Source of the DNA: Bryopsis sp. KO-2023
Lineage: Eukaryota; Chlorophyta; Ulvophyceae; Bryopsidales; Bryopsidaceae
Assembly (NCBI GenBank): GCA_030272585.1
Contig: BSYQ01000014.1
Span: 1,426,001-1,490,000 of the forward strand
Direction: 5' to 3'
DNA: 64,000 bases
Each line of letters begins with the position of its first letter. Position 1 is the first letter of the stretch. Shown piece by piece: positions 22,501-33,999 of the stretch. Below the pieces are notes generated by a model that saw only the letters and a list, made by a program, of their open reading frames with translations, was not told where the DNA came from and made no database searches. Position numbers and translations under genes: made by a program.

Positions 22501-23270
22501 TACCATTTTTTCAGCTTTTTTGGAAAAAAGGTATTCGCTGGACAAGTGATCAGTAGCCCAGCCCCAGAATCAATGTTCAAACAAACAAACAATGTTCATA
22601 TATATACATATATTTCAATGTTCATATAAACTACCCAAGTTTATAAAAACACAACGAAGTGTCTTAATGATAATCGTATTACCCCACGGATGTTTCCATT
22701 TTGGTTTGGGGGATTGGCTGGTTCTTTCTTACATCTGAACCAATGAATCAGCTATGAAAAAGCTCTTTTAATCAATCAAGAGAGCAGGCAACAGCCAATC
22801 GATTACAAGCGGAAATCAACTGCCATCTCAGCTCTCTCTCTCACACAAGCAAAACCCTTGAATAAAATACCAAAACGCACATCTTACGAAAACGCACGTC
22901 TTATAATGTCTAATTTATAATGCCCTCTCTCTCTGTGCAACACTTCCAAAAATAAAACAGCCCAACTATCATCCCACTATCATTGCAAACACAAAAAATT
23001 ACCTCACAAAAACACAAAAAAATCACACGTTCAATGAACGGATGAACAGTGGTGCTTTGCACGTTCTTGAGTTGTCCCATTTTTTTTCACCCAAAATTGT
23101 AGCAACAGAGAATATATCGTTCAATTTTCAAACACAGAATGAAGAAAGCTATTCTTAAGCAAGTTATTATTTTCCCGCATGGTCCCACTCAATGATTCTT
23201 TCCTTGCTTTGAGTTGCTGTAAAGCAATCTCCAAAACAAAACACTCTCTCCATCATAGTCGACTGACCTC
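22501..23270. other. AT-rich intergenic sequence
   Basis: Contains ATATATACATATAT near 22600 and CT-rich microsatellite patches near 22840 and 22930. No gene seen. Confidence 0.4.
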
Positions 23271-23279
23271 TGCAGCCTT

Positions 23280-24119
23280 CTTTTTTCAAATTAGTTTTGG
23301 TTCGTTTTTGAAATAGAAAAAAAAAAATGTATTTTTGCTCTTCTCTTTGTTTGTATTTTTTTTGAATTTGCGATCCCAAAACACAGCAACCTCGTTACCT
23401 TTTTTCGCTGCTGGCTTGGCATCGTACAGTACCCCACCAGACCCCACGATCTTCTCAAGTAAACTAGTCAGCAATGGTTTTGCTTGTGTAATCTTACGTT
23501 CGCCAGAACTCGTTCCGACCTTACTGCTTGGAAATAAAAAAAAGAACCAAAAAAGCACGTACAGTGCTGCTACAACTCTCACACTCGACTCGCTCAACCC
23601 TTGAGCTTGCGTTTCGGGATCGATCGACTCCCGGAATGCCACCCAATAATCAAGGGCTAACAAAAAAAATCCGAAGAATTAAACACCTATGTTACAGCCA
23701 AGGAGGGCCTCCAGGGTCGTCGTGATCGCAAGCCCTAGAAAAGCCAGAAAACAAATTGAGTGAAGGACCAGCCCAATGATCGCGTGATCGATTCACATCA
23801 AAATCGAAGCCTGGATTTGGGCTTTTTTTTGGTCCTCATCCTTCACTGCTCGACGGATCCTGGCGCTGGGGAGAGTAGAAAAGCACAGCCTTCTTTTCGC
23901 TCTCATTTGCCTGCTGCATGATCTCCGCTAAGTCTATTGCACGCGCATCTTTGGGAACCTCTGTACAGAACATTCCCAAGCGTCTTTGTTCAGCCATGCG
24001 TGGCGAATTCGATGCGACCACCCCCGCCACAAACCAAACTACACCTTTCTTTTCCGTGGCGGCGGCGCCGTCTTTGGGCGTTTTTCCTTTGGGATCTTTT
24101 TGAGGATCCATTGACGTTG
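23280..24119 (-). CDS. Candidate multi-exon gene, unidentified
   Basis: A Met at 24119 opens MDPQKDPKGKTPKDG, then GVVWFVAGVVASNSPRMAEQ (one possible membrane segment), and runs to a stop at 23836. A second open stretch (23663-23286) reads LDYWVAFRESIDPETQAQG, then a hydrophobic ALYVLFWFFFLFP segment and ITQAKPLLTSLLEKIVGSGG. Splice junctions linking them are not clear. It may be a small membrane protein, or two separate exons of a larger gene. No family recognised. Confidence 0.35.
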
Positions 24120-24622
24120 AAAGACGACAGACACGTCTAAAAATAGAAAACAAATTGGCCGCTCAACCACTCCTCTCGTTGCGCAAAGTCGGTCCCCCCA
24201 ATCCTGAACACTACAACTTCCCACGTTCTGGTCGATCGATCGAGATAATAAAGGGGCTGTGGGCAGAGCGATTTGACGCAGAATGTATTGATGTGGTCGC
24301 AAAGTCCAGTCGTGGCTTGCCTTTTTTTCTGTTAACGCCACTCAGAGGTCTGACATTGATGCCAGGCAGAGAGAATATGGTGTTCATCTCAGAACTCGAG
24401 TTGGTTGTGACGAATTTGACGAAAGATACAGGAACGTACTTCCTGAATTTTGTGTTTGTTTGCTTGTTTGTTTGTACTTACTTTGGATTGTCCACATATC
24501 CGTGCTGGTATTGATCCAAACGACCCCACATGTGTAAACACAATGCAGCAATGTAAGCATTATCATTATCATTACACAATGCAGAAGCCAGTAATTGATG
24601 TTTGTTTGTTTGTTTGCAGAAG

Positions 24623-24673
24623 CCAGTCCAGTCCAGTCCAGTCCAGTCCAGTCCAGTCCAGTCCAGTCCAGTA
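24623..24673. repeat. (CCAGT)n microsatellite
   Basis: About nine tandem copies of the pentamer CCAGT in an otherwise AT-rich stretch. Confidence 0.95.
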
Positions 24674-24995
24674 ATGATCCTTGCTTGACTTGGTTGAGCC
24701 GAGCGGCTTTTCATGCAGCACTGTGATCACCAATGAATATCTTGGTTGAAAATCGTTTTCCATGAGTGATGTCTTCAGCTCGGTCCACCCCAGCAATAGC
24801 TGTCACCGAGCACACCACCAAACTGGCGATCACATCAAAAACACAGTAACGGGCGGCTTCTTCGTGTAGAATCTTGATCGTCGTAGAATCGTGTTATGTT
24901 TCTGGAGCCCTCCTCTTCTGCTCCTACAAAAGCCACCTCTTTTCGTCCAGTTCGTTGGACTTCCATTGATCAAATATCGTGGGGGACAGAATTGG

Positions 24996-26629
24996 TATGC
25001 ACAACAGTCTCCATGCAGTCGATGGAAACACCCCTTCGCATCGCATCACCCTGAACTTGCACGAATTCGTTTTGCAGGTAGCGGAAAAAGAGGGCACAAA
25101 AGATGGTATTGTCAGGTAATATGCGGAAGCGAATTTTGGGAGGCCGTTGTTCTTGGAGGACAAACCAGAATGAATTTGCGCCGCCACCACTCAGTGTTTT
25201 GTGGTCGTGTAGTGGAAATTGCTCTGGTTGCGCCGTCCACAATACCGATCGAAGTGGAGAGTCGAGTTGAAGTTCGATTCATAGTGCGCGGCGGCGACCG
25301 TGTCCAGATGAGGGTTCTTGCTTGGCGCGGGAGAGACGTGATTTCGGCTACAGATATCGCCGCCACAAACAGTTCGACTGGCATGTAATCACCCATGTCG
25401 GCTAAAATTATTCTGAATCCACTGAGACACTCAGCAGGGCTGTAGTCCTGGGAGTGTGTTGAAGACAAACTTGTTTCTCGTGTCGCTGGGAAATTTCAGA
25501 GTACGTGTTTGTGGCGGCGGACTGCAGATTGAACATCACCTCGGGCTCGCTTGGTTTGATCGAAATTGCCGCCGTCACGGAAGGAGGGATCATGCATTGC
25601 ACACCTGCTACGCTGCTTGCAGTGCCACAGGAAATAGCGGACGAGGTAATCCACGCAGTAAACCAACTCATGATGCATCTGTTGCGACGGACAGGGTTCC
25701 ACTTTGGCCATGTTCTGTGTACATGCTGCTTTGCTTTCAATTTTTTGTGATGTGGATCAACATTTCTGGACGGGCTGGTGCAACATGACGGCGATTCTCC
25801 TCCACAATGGAATTTTTGTTTGTTTGTTTGTTTGTTTGTTTGTTTGTTTGCAACATGATGCTTTTCGATTGACGGATCACAAAATGTTATGGTTAGATTG
25901 GGCAGCTCGCGCAATGTGGCGCACATGAACTAAGGCTCCAGCGTCGATACAGCAAAGGAAGGATGGACGGCGATGTCAATGCTTTGGTGAATCATTCTCG
26001 ACCCATCTTTCAGTCGAGCATGAAATGTGTGCATGACCATGTTTGGGAGGAGGATGTTTAGTTTGTCGTAGTCACTAGTTCTACCCTTTCTATGAAACTT
26101 GAATTTTCTTTGATTTCATTTGATTCAAACGTGCTTGCTTGTTTGTTTTTCACCGTTCTTATTATTGTGTGTGTGTGTGTGTGTGTGTGGCTTCATTGCA
26201 CCAGGCAAATCAACTGTCCAATCTTGTTGTGGATGTTGAGTCAGACAGGAATCAAGTGGAAGAGGAAGTCTGGCGCAAATATTTCCATCCCCTGGTGACG
26301 ATTTGCGCTTTTTTGCTTAGTTTTGTCAGTTTTGTGGTTCGTCTGACCCTTGATCTGTTGATGCTTTGTTCAGAAAATGATTTTATTTGATTATTCAGAT
26401 CCAAGATCTTGGGATCATCTTGCAAGACCCTGGATGTCACAGTCTCCAGACGGAGGAAAAATTGTACGGGGTTTTGGTATACCTCATTCTGAACCATGCA
26501 TACAAGACGGCCCAGTTTCTGCTCAGAATGGTTGCAGGGCGGGGGGTGTTGATCTTGTGGAATGGAATTCAAATTCCTGCAAGAGACATCGATCTCAATG
26601 GCATTGACAAGACTTGGTCTGGAAAGTAA
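24996..26629 (+). CDS. Candidate multi-exon gene, unidentified
   Basis: The last two exons are well supported: 26205-26294 (CCAG acceptor, GTGACG donor, phase 0) and 26399-26629. Together they read ANQLSNLVVDVESDRNQVEE... then LGIILQDPGCHSLQTEEKLY..., ending DLNGIDKTWSGK-stop. Upstream stretches fit the same strand: an exon ending at about 25077 can join in phase to one at 25197 reading FCGRVVEIALVAPSTIPIEV. Another near 25500-25720 reads FVAADCRLNITSGSLGLIEI and ADEVIHAVNQLMMHLLRR. Connections between the upstream stretches are uncertain. A beta-rich segment is followed by mostly helical sequence; no domain recognised. Confidence 0.45.
25817..25851. repeat. (GTTT)n microsatellite
   Basis: About eight tandem copies of TTTG, probably in an intron of the neighbouring candidate gene. 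Confidence 0.9.
26165..26190. repeat. (GT)n microsatellite
   Basis: Uninterrupted GT dinucleotide run just upstream of a predicted CCAG acceptor, so it lies in an intron. Confidence 0.9.
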
Positions 26630-27085
26630 AACAGCAACTTTTTCTTTGTACTATCTTTTGGTTGGTTTCATATTTCCTCTCCGAAAAAAAGTAGAGGGTG
26701 GGTTATAAGCAGGAGAAATTCTCCTGAGCGAGGATTGTCAAGAACTGCAATAATTTGTTTTCAGGGAGACCTGTGTTCATAGTTAGATACACCTCCCAGT
26801 TAAGTAAGCCCCAAGTTTCTGTCTAAACTGATACTATTTCTGTGAGGGTTTCTTTTGTTGCGTTTCTCTTTTTTGGATTGTGGAGGAACGGCTGAGGAAA
26901 ATGTTTGTTAGTTTGAATGACGAAAGAGATGCAAATGGAACACTTGGAACAGGTGGAATTGCCACATTTGTGGATTACGTGAATATTATGTTACATATAA
27001 TTTGAGCATTTGTATTGTACTTGTTTGCATTCGTGAGGCTTGACAGTACGAGAAAACACGGAAAACTTATAAAACTCAACTTGCA

Positions 27086-27333
27086 AGATGGATGGAACAA
27101 TCACCAGACGCATATCCTCGAAACTGATCTGACCCATAGCCAGTCCTTTGTTCGAAAACTTGATTCCACCATTCTGAGCTCGAATGGAACGAAAAGACTC
27201 GCTGCCATCTGCATGCACGGCGTCCAGAACGCGATCGTAAACTGCTATGGCAGTCTCCATGCCAAACCATCTTTTGACCACCAAACCCCTATCTTGGACA
27301 TTCGCAAACGTATTTGCGCTTGTTGTTCTTCTG
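27086..27333 (-). CDS. Single candidate exon, unidentified
   Basis: A minus-strand open stretch follows a TTTCGCAG acceptor. It reads RTTSANTFANVQDRGLVVKR, GMETAIAVYDRVLDAVHADG and then LAMGQISFEDMRLVIVPSIL, with a possible GTTGAG donor. Flanking exons were not found. Its 3' part is a source-like match to two separated 25-27 bp fragments at 18.1 and 20.3 kb. No domain recognised. Confidence 0.4.
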
Positions 27334-27407
27334 CGAAACAAACAGGTTTTGGAGCAGTTTAGAGGAGCGGAAGCTGAATCATGGTCGTACAAGCACTCAT
27401 TTTTCCA

Positions 27408-28298
27408 TTAGCATTTTTGCATTAGGGACTGGAATAACTCGAGCAGGGCGCTTACTGGGCAGTCGCGGCAGCGACTAGGGCTGCACTTTGGCGGCTTGTT
27501 ACACTTCGGCGGCTCTGCACGGTCAGCACAACAGCAACCCTCGCAACGACAGTCGAAATCATCCAGCAGTCTAAAGCAACAGTCTATTCTCAACAGACAA
27601 ACATACCTGGGTGATGATCGCGGTCCTTCTTGCACTTTTTACTTCCATAGTGTTTCCCGCCTTTCTTGCAGTGTTTGTTCTTGCTGCCCAAAAGACGCCT
27701 CAAGCCATAGCCCCGCTTGGGGCACGTCTTTTTGGCATATTTAGAACAGCACGCCTGCTTCTCGCTGTCCTTACTGACACATCGACCATTCTCGTCGGCA
27801 ACGCATCGGACCTTGGTGCACTCTCCCTTCGGTTCCTTTTTGCACTGGAAAGGACAAAACTTAAAACCTCAGAAAAAATCCAAAAAGGAATATGGTGCTC
27901 AACAGCAGCGCGTTCTCTTACCCATCCGCCCTTGCATTTCCCATTGCAATGGCTATTGTAATACGTCCCCTCCTCGCCTGAAGAACAGACAGGAAAAAAA
28001 AAACACGCCGCGTGCATCAGCAACGTTGTTGAAAACAGCAATCGATCCCTTGTCTTTAAAAAAAGTCAGCGAACTTACAGCTAGAAGAACCCAGCAACGA
28101 TCTCTGGAGACCATGCTGCGGCAGGGGCTGGGACGCCGCCGATGTGTCTGGCCAAAGACAACCGTAAAATCATAAGCTGAAAACGCTCGATGAAAGCCGA
28201 TCGACCCACAGCATCGCCACCAGCGCACCAGCGTAGTGGGCAGAGTGGCAGGCGGCCAAGGCTCCGAAAACGCCAAGCAGAAACAACATCGCGTTCAT
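27408..28298 (-). CDS. Secreted Cys-rich basic protein, five exons
   Basis: Exons 28298-28229, 28147-28079, 27977-27922, 27844-27607 and 27583-27408, phases 1,1,0,1, give 202 residues. A signal peptide (MNAMLFLLGVFGALAACHSA) is followed by a Ser/Gln segment, then CEEGTYYNSHCNGKCKGGW, a Lys/Cys-rich domain (CTKVRCVADENGRC, CCSKYAKKTC), and a tail with DCRCEGCCCADR and CNKPPKCSPSRCRDC. The many cysteines in a secreted context imply disulfides. It resembles cysteine-rich extracellular or defence proteins only in general character; no family recognised. The last intron as drawn is 23 nt; a GTAAAA donor 50 nt upstream gives a longer intron in the same phase, so that junction is uncertain. Confidence 0.72.
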
Positions 28299-28605
28299 TG
28301 TGTTGCGTCGGGATTTTCTGTTTAGGAAAAGCCGTGAGTCCGTATTTAAACCTGTTCGCCACATTCCTCGTTGCACAAGCGTGCCATCGCCCTCCCATCG
28401 TTTGCGGCTTGATGGCCGAACAAGAAAATCAAATCAAATCAAACAAGAAAACAAAAACATTGTAGAACGGAGCTACTGTGCTGATCGCGCTTGCAAGAGA
28501 TTCCCTCTGGTTATCAAGCCGTGTCCAGATCGTTACGATCCTGTTTCCAGGCCCCTAATTATCTGTGGGTTAACAACAAAAATAGCAAGACAAGAAATCA
28601 ATCAT

Positions 28606-30753
28606 TTACAAGTGGCCTTTTTCAGAAAGGTATTCTTCCAACGCAAAATAGAAAGAACGAACCACACTCGCTCGATGAACGTTTTCCTGGTATACGAATT
28701 TGTCATCCCAAATGGTGGAATCCAACTCCGCATATTCGTGCACAAAGTCTCTATCGTTCCACTCTACCCATTCATCGTTTTCAGCAGTCATATCGTTTTT
28801 ATCGTTTTTGTCCGACGGAGTGACGACCTCGTTGCGAAGTTTGCTCGATGGTTTTTTTTGAGATCGCCACGTTCCGAACGGATCCGACTTTACCCCCCAG
28901 ATTTGTTGGGTGATGATGGGGCTTTCCACGTTGTTTGCTGTGAGAGGGGAGCTGCCGCCGTCCTCGTGTGATTGTTTGTCGGTAGCCAGTTGTGACGATG
29001 CTGGGAAAGTGAGGGTGTTGCCATTTTTCAGGGCTGTTGGTGCGCAACATTCAGATTTTGACGGCATCCAAACATGAGACGTCGGTTTGGAAGACACTTG
29101 ACTGGTGCCTGGAAGACTGCGATTGAGCGAACATCTGGAAAACTCCCCAGTTTCTTGAGTGACGACTCCGACCACTGGAGTCGAAGAGTGAAACGTGGAT
29201 TCGGTACAGTTTTCCTGTGCACCCAAGTCGTGTGCGTGTTCAGCATCTTATTGCAAGTCGAAATTAGGCCACAATTCACTGAAGGGTAGGGAAAGCCAGC
29301 AACATGAAAAGAATGATGAATGAACCTTTGTTTTCTCCATGCATTCTTGCAGCAAGTCATTTGAGCATGCAGTGCTTCCAACCATCATGATATCGTTCAC
29401 TGAACATGGCATGTTCTTTGCGCTGAAAATCAGATTGTTGACGGTGTCTTGCGACCTGATGTTTTCTCCATGGATGCCTCGGATCAATTCAACAGCCCTT
29501 TCCATATCTGAAGGGATAATGACTGGAAGCGATTTTACTGCCCACTCACCTGCGCAACGAGGATGCACGGTAATGATGGATTCCATGATTTTGATTTTGC
29601 CAAAATCAACCATACCAGCCTTTGCAGGCAAAAGTCCCCATTCAGTCCCAACCCCACCATATCTCGGTTCAAGCATAGTCTGGACGAAGTCGAAATCCTC
29701 CATCAGCATCGTGGTGGGGGGAGCTTGGCATTTGAACGATCCCAATAAACGTACATTCATTGGGACTGACTCAGGCACAACTTCCTCAACATTCTTGAAC
29801 AATGTTTGCGCCTCGAATTTTGACAACATGGTTTTCACATCCAGGGGTGGTGGAGCTTCGGACATGAAGCTGCACAGGTAACACATCCATCCAATCAGCT
29901 CATAAAAAGGGGCATCATTTGCAGGAGAACACTCATTTGCATATGTGTCATGTTGCATCAGGATTTCAGTGAAAATCACAGTCTATACAACTGAATATTT
30001 TTTTTGAAAGCCCAAACCTCTTTTCCCTGCCAACAGAAAAAAGAGGAAAAAGGCAGTTTAAATGATCACATGCATCGATTCAACCAAAATTGATTCCTAC
30101 CTTCCCAGTGTGTGCTCTTCAAGGCGCATGACATCTTCTCCCACTTCGACTACAAACTTGGAAAAGATTTCTGGTTTTATATAGAGTGTGGATCCCACGC
30201 TCTGGGTGCATGCAGAATTCAAATGCAATGTCATGTCTTCGAAAGAAAATCTCTTCAATTTTGTTTGGATCGACAACTGATTGGTGTTGGTTGGTTGTGT
30301 TTTCCAGGCTGATCCCCTCCACATCAATTCTGCTGAACTCAGCAAGTCAGTCATTGGATGCACCCCAGGCGATAACACAACAATCAGAGGGCCTCCGGGG
30401 GAAATCTCCAGGAAACATGTTCCAGAAATCAAGGTTGGCGGCTCGATAAGTGTCTGTCTGACATGCTGCATCAATCGATCTCTTTGATCACATGCAGCAC
30501 CGCCCGCCGCCTTTTTGAGCCTCTGAATTTCTTTTTCTGCATTTGCCAAAGCCTCTTTGGAAATGCGCCTTTCTTCCTCCAGGATTTTATTCAATGACAC
30601 CACCTGTTGCTTGGTGGATTCCAGCTGCGATTTGAGACTCTTGATCGTCTGGAGCAGCATATTCTTTTCGCACGCCCCTTGAAATCCACCCTCATTGAGA
30701 TTCCCTTTTTTTCTTTTAGGCGGAATGGTCTCCGACTCCGACGCCATTTCCAT
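28606..30753 (-). CDS. Coiled-coil protein, unidentified
   Basis: First exon 30753-30101 starts MEMASESETIPPKRKKG (possible nuclear localisation signal). It continues into a heptad-rich coiled coil (about residues 30-85, LKSQLESTKQQVVSLNKILE), then a globular part with CFLEISPGGPLIVVLSPG, and ends at a GTAGGA donor. A long open stretch 29979 to about 29320 (ECSPANDAPFYELIGW, ESVPMNVRLLGSF, AVELIRGIHGENIRSQDTVN) and another ending in a stop at 28606 (DEWVEWNDRDFVHEY, VVRSFYFALEEYLSEKGHL) follow on the same strand. The exact junctions could not be fixed: the second exon needs phase 0 while the first ends in phase 2, so a small exon may be missing. No known family. Confidence 0.55.
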
Positions 30754-31213
30754 AGAAGAAATGCTGTTGAAAAGTTGTTTCGAAAATCTGTTGGTGATTT
30801 CAAGGTAAGTTTGGAGGTGGCATATGTATACATATGTATATACAAAAACACATATATGTTTGCCCTAATTGCACAAAGGTGGATGCATCCAGAGGCTTCC
30901 AAATGTTAAAATACGAAACAATCTGACGTAAAAAGGCATGGAAAACAAATATGGATGGGTTGTGGAGCCGAAACCCCATCCACATTTTCAACAATACGGC
31001 CACTTGGATGTTTTTCTTTTTTCAATTCAAGCCTTTCTTTTTGGAAAAAAAAATTAACACACAAATATATTCCAGGAATGAAAGGAGGAAAACACAAGAC
31101 TGAAAAGAAAAAAAAATATTATGGAGGCAGATATGTGTGATTTTACGGATGGCTGGATATACGACTGCAAGAGTGGTGAAAGCCATTCTGTGGGAGTATT
31201 CATTATATTATTC

Positions 31214-31707
31214 TATTATACATAGTTTTTTTTATGGATTTGCTTGCAAGCATCACAAACCTTGGATTCGCTTTGTACTGCCATCCGCATAATTGCCTCA
31301 ATCTCCTTTTTGGAATTTCAGTGTGGCCACTGAACACTCCCTTGCAGACATGACCCTCATCCAAAACCACCATGGCTGGATTCGACAGCAGCCTGGAGAA
31401 ATCTTTGCAAGCGGGAAGGATGCTCAGCTGAAGAATATCCGGAGTGGTGATTAATCTGTTTTGGATCTCCTTGTCGAGTCCAGTGCCACCAAGGTAAACC
31501 TGGAAACAACCCCAGCAACCCGTGAAATATGCAACTTGGCTGAGTGAATGCAAGACCATCGATGTAAATGTACATAATGTAAATCTGTGGCAGTTTCCTG
31601 TCTGCCATGGAGCATACCTCTGCCCCTTTCCTGCGCTCGACCATCCGGCAGGAAGTTGATGGGGATGCCACAGCAGAATCCATCACCTTGAACAGGAAAA
31701 CAAGCAA
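31214..31707 (-). CDS. Possible SNF2-like helicase fragment
   Basis: One minus-strand frame reads GTGLDKEIQNRLITTPDILQ, then DFSRLLSNPAMVVLDEGHVC. The MVVLDEGH string matches the Walker B (motif II, DEGH) of the SNF2/ATRX group, and the spacing of the helix before it is right. No other helicase motif was found nearby. A small upstream exon (about 31690-31620, SAVASPSTSCRMVERRKGAE) may belong to it or to the dynein gene. It could be a fragment, or a coincidental match. Confidence 0.35.
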
Positions 31708-31846
31708 CTGTCCAGAATCAACACAAGATGAAAGACCATCTGTAGCTCCCCCCCCCCTTTTTGAAGAAATTTTCCATGATCAATTCATGGATTGAACTCT
31801 GGAGTAAGTGAATAAATAGCGACGGGATTACCAACAAATAACAAAC

Positions 31847-33495
31847 CTTGAACATCATTGAATCCAGGTCTTTTAGTTTTTCCTGAGCTGCGGTCAGCTC
31901 AGCCATTGTTTGAGGTAGATTTTCCTGAGCAGCTTTCAAGGCGGCGCGTTTCAGGGTCACCTACACCAGAAATCCACTTGAAATGTATAAAAAGCACCAC
32001 CTCATCTTTGTTTTTTCTTGCCAGACCAGAAAACCAGGGGTAGTCCGATGCATGCATGTCTTACTTGCAGGCGGGCATTGTGATACGCACACATCGCTTC
32101 AACCCACATAGATATGGGGGCGCACGCTTTGAAAATCCTTCGAACATGTTCAGGGTTCTGGATGTATGGCTGCACTTTTTTGACAGCGCTGTCCCTCAGG
32201 TTTTCCCTATCGCATGTCATCAACCTCTCCAAAAAGTTTTTAGGATCGCTCAGCAGCTTCTTCGCAACGCTCCAATAATCAGCGGGCTTTTTTCCTGCAA
32301 ATGCACGAATAGTAATAAACCCACCTGATTCGACTTCCAAACAATAAGACTAACCAATAAAAATTCAAGTATATTTTTGAAGGTTTTTTTAGGCTCACCT
32401 AATTTCGGCTTCGGATGAACACCCAATAGGATACAAACACTTTCCATGACTCGTTTGATGCCTTCTGGTGGATTAGTCAGTGATTTAATTTCGACTAGAT
32501 CCTTTCGGCACAACCTCGGGAAACAAACACGATGTAATGCATCCAGAGCTCCATCCAAATGTCTTTGAGCAGCAGCAATCATTGCCTTATCCTCCGTCAT
32601 TTTCTTCTCCTTCAAAACAACGAGGTTTTCGGCATCTTTCTTTTCCTTGCTTCTGAGCACCATCAATCGATCCACCTATTTTTTGCAGCAGCTTTGATTG
32701 TTATCATCTATAAAATTCACTAAAATTTTCATAGCATCGAGGCTAAAAGCCACAGAGCTAAATTTTGCAGGGTTTTTTTTTCTTTTTATTTGTATATCCC
32801 CTCCCTCCCCTCGAAAAGAAGAAGGTCTGACGAAGAGAATCATTCCTTGTATCAGGATTTTTGTCCCCTTTTTCGGAAAAACTATACTTGTATTTTGCTC
32901 CCATTTAACATCATCATCAAATGAACCCACTGCCTTGCAATAATAAACCATGATCCCCCAAATCAAACAAATCTTTTCAATTCTTCTTTAAATGTTCAAT
33001 TTTCCAGGCAAAAAAAAGTACATGATTGAAAGGTCAGCCCTCTTGATAAGCAGGCTTTTATAGGGAAGATTAGGTATCTTTTTCGATTCGATTCCAGTTC
33101 GGCAAAAGGGTTTTCTGATGTAAAAAACAAATTGGACTCTGCACCCCACCTCCTCGATAGTTTTGGCGGGCTGCATCTCGAGTTCGCTTTCGAGCATCTT
33201 TGTTTCGGTGGCAATTTCCACCCTCTTTTCCTCCAAGAGCTTCTTGAATGTACCCTCCATTTGCACATACCTTTCCCATGTGATGGCATCGCATCTCCTG
33301 AGCTCACCAAGGAGCATCTTCGAAACTCCCTCCTCGGATCGTTGAACAATTGAACCACGAACAAACTCGCTCATTAGAAGGGGATATTCCTTCCTTTTCA
33401 GCTCCATCCCAATGCTCCTCAGAGAAAACTTCTCGATCACATTTTCTGCCACTGATCTCAGAGCAGACTTCGGCCACTCTCTAAACCAGTCGATC
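31847..33495 (-). CDS. Dynein heavy chain stalk and microtubule-binding domain, orphan exons
   Basis: Four exons (33495-33150, 32675-32399, 32294-32065, 31960-31847) with consistent phases (0,1,0). Exon 1 begins IDWFREWPKSAL, the dynein IDWF-x-x-WP motif at the end of AAA4, and enters the stalk with FKKLLEEKRVEI. Exon 2 continues coiled coil CC1 and gives the microtubule-binding domain (NPPEGIKRVMESVCILLGVH). Exon 3 has AKKLLSDPKNFLERL, YIQNPEHV and APISMWVEAMCAYHN. Exon 4 is the returning coiled coil (TAAQEKLKDLDSMM). This order matches axonemal dynein heavy chains exactly. No AAA1-AAA4 exon was found upstream and no AAA5/AAA6 downstream, where a full chain needs thousands of residues. It may be a truncated gene or pseudogene, or exons may be scattered in very long introns. 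Confidence 0.85.
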
Positions 33496-33627
33496 CTACA
33501 GCAAACCACCATGAATGCATGCATCACAATCAGTGCCGAAAAGACATCCTCAATCAAACACATGCACAGAGTGGGGCTGGATGCGTTCAGGGAACATCTC
33601 TGCCGAAAAAATCATCCTTGATGGGAC

Positions 33628-33990
33628 ACATGCACAAAGTAAAATCGAATGCGTTCAAGAAACACATGCACAAAGCAAAATCGAATGCGTTCAAGAAACA
33701 CATGCACAAAGCAAAATCGAACGCGTTCAAGAAACACATGCACAAAGTGAAATCGAACGCGTTCAAAAAACGCATGCACAAAGTGAAATCGAACGCGTTC
33801 AAGAAACACATGCACAAAGTGAAATCGAACGCGTTCAAAAAACGCATGCACAAAGTGAAATCGAACGCGTTCAAGAAACACATGCACAAAGTGAAATCGA
33901 ACGCGTTCAAGAAACACATGCACAAAGTGAAATCGAACGCGTTCAAAAAACGCATGCACAAAGTGAAATCGAATGCGTTGAAGAAACAGG
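33628..33990. repeat. 36-bp coding-phase minisatellite
   Basis: About ten tandem copies of a 36-bp unit with core GTGAAATCGAACGCGTTCAA and CACATGCACAAA, varying mostly at AAGCAAAA/GTGAAA and AAGAAACA/AAAAAACG. The unit is a multiple of three, so several frames stay open (for example repeats of HAQSEIERVQET on the plus strand). That does not by itself show it is translated. It lies just upstream of the first dynein exon, probably in an intron. Confidence 0.92.
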
Positions 33991-33999
33991 CACGCATAC

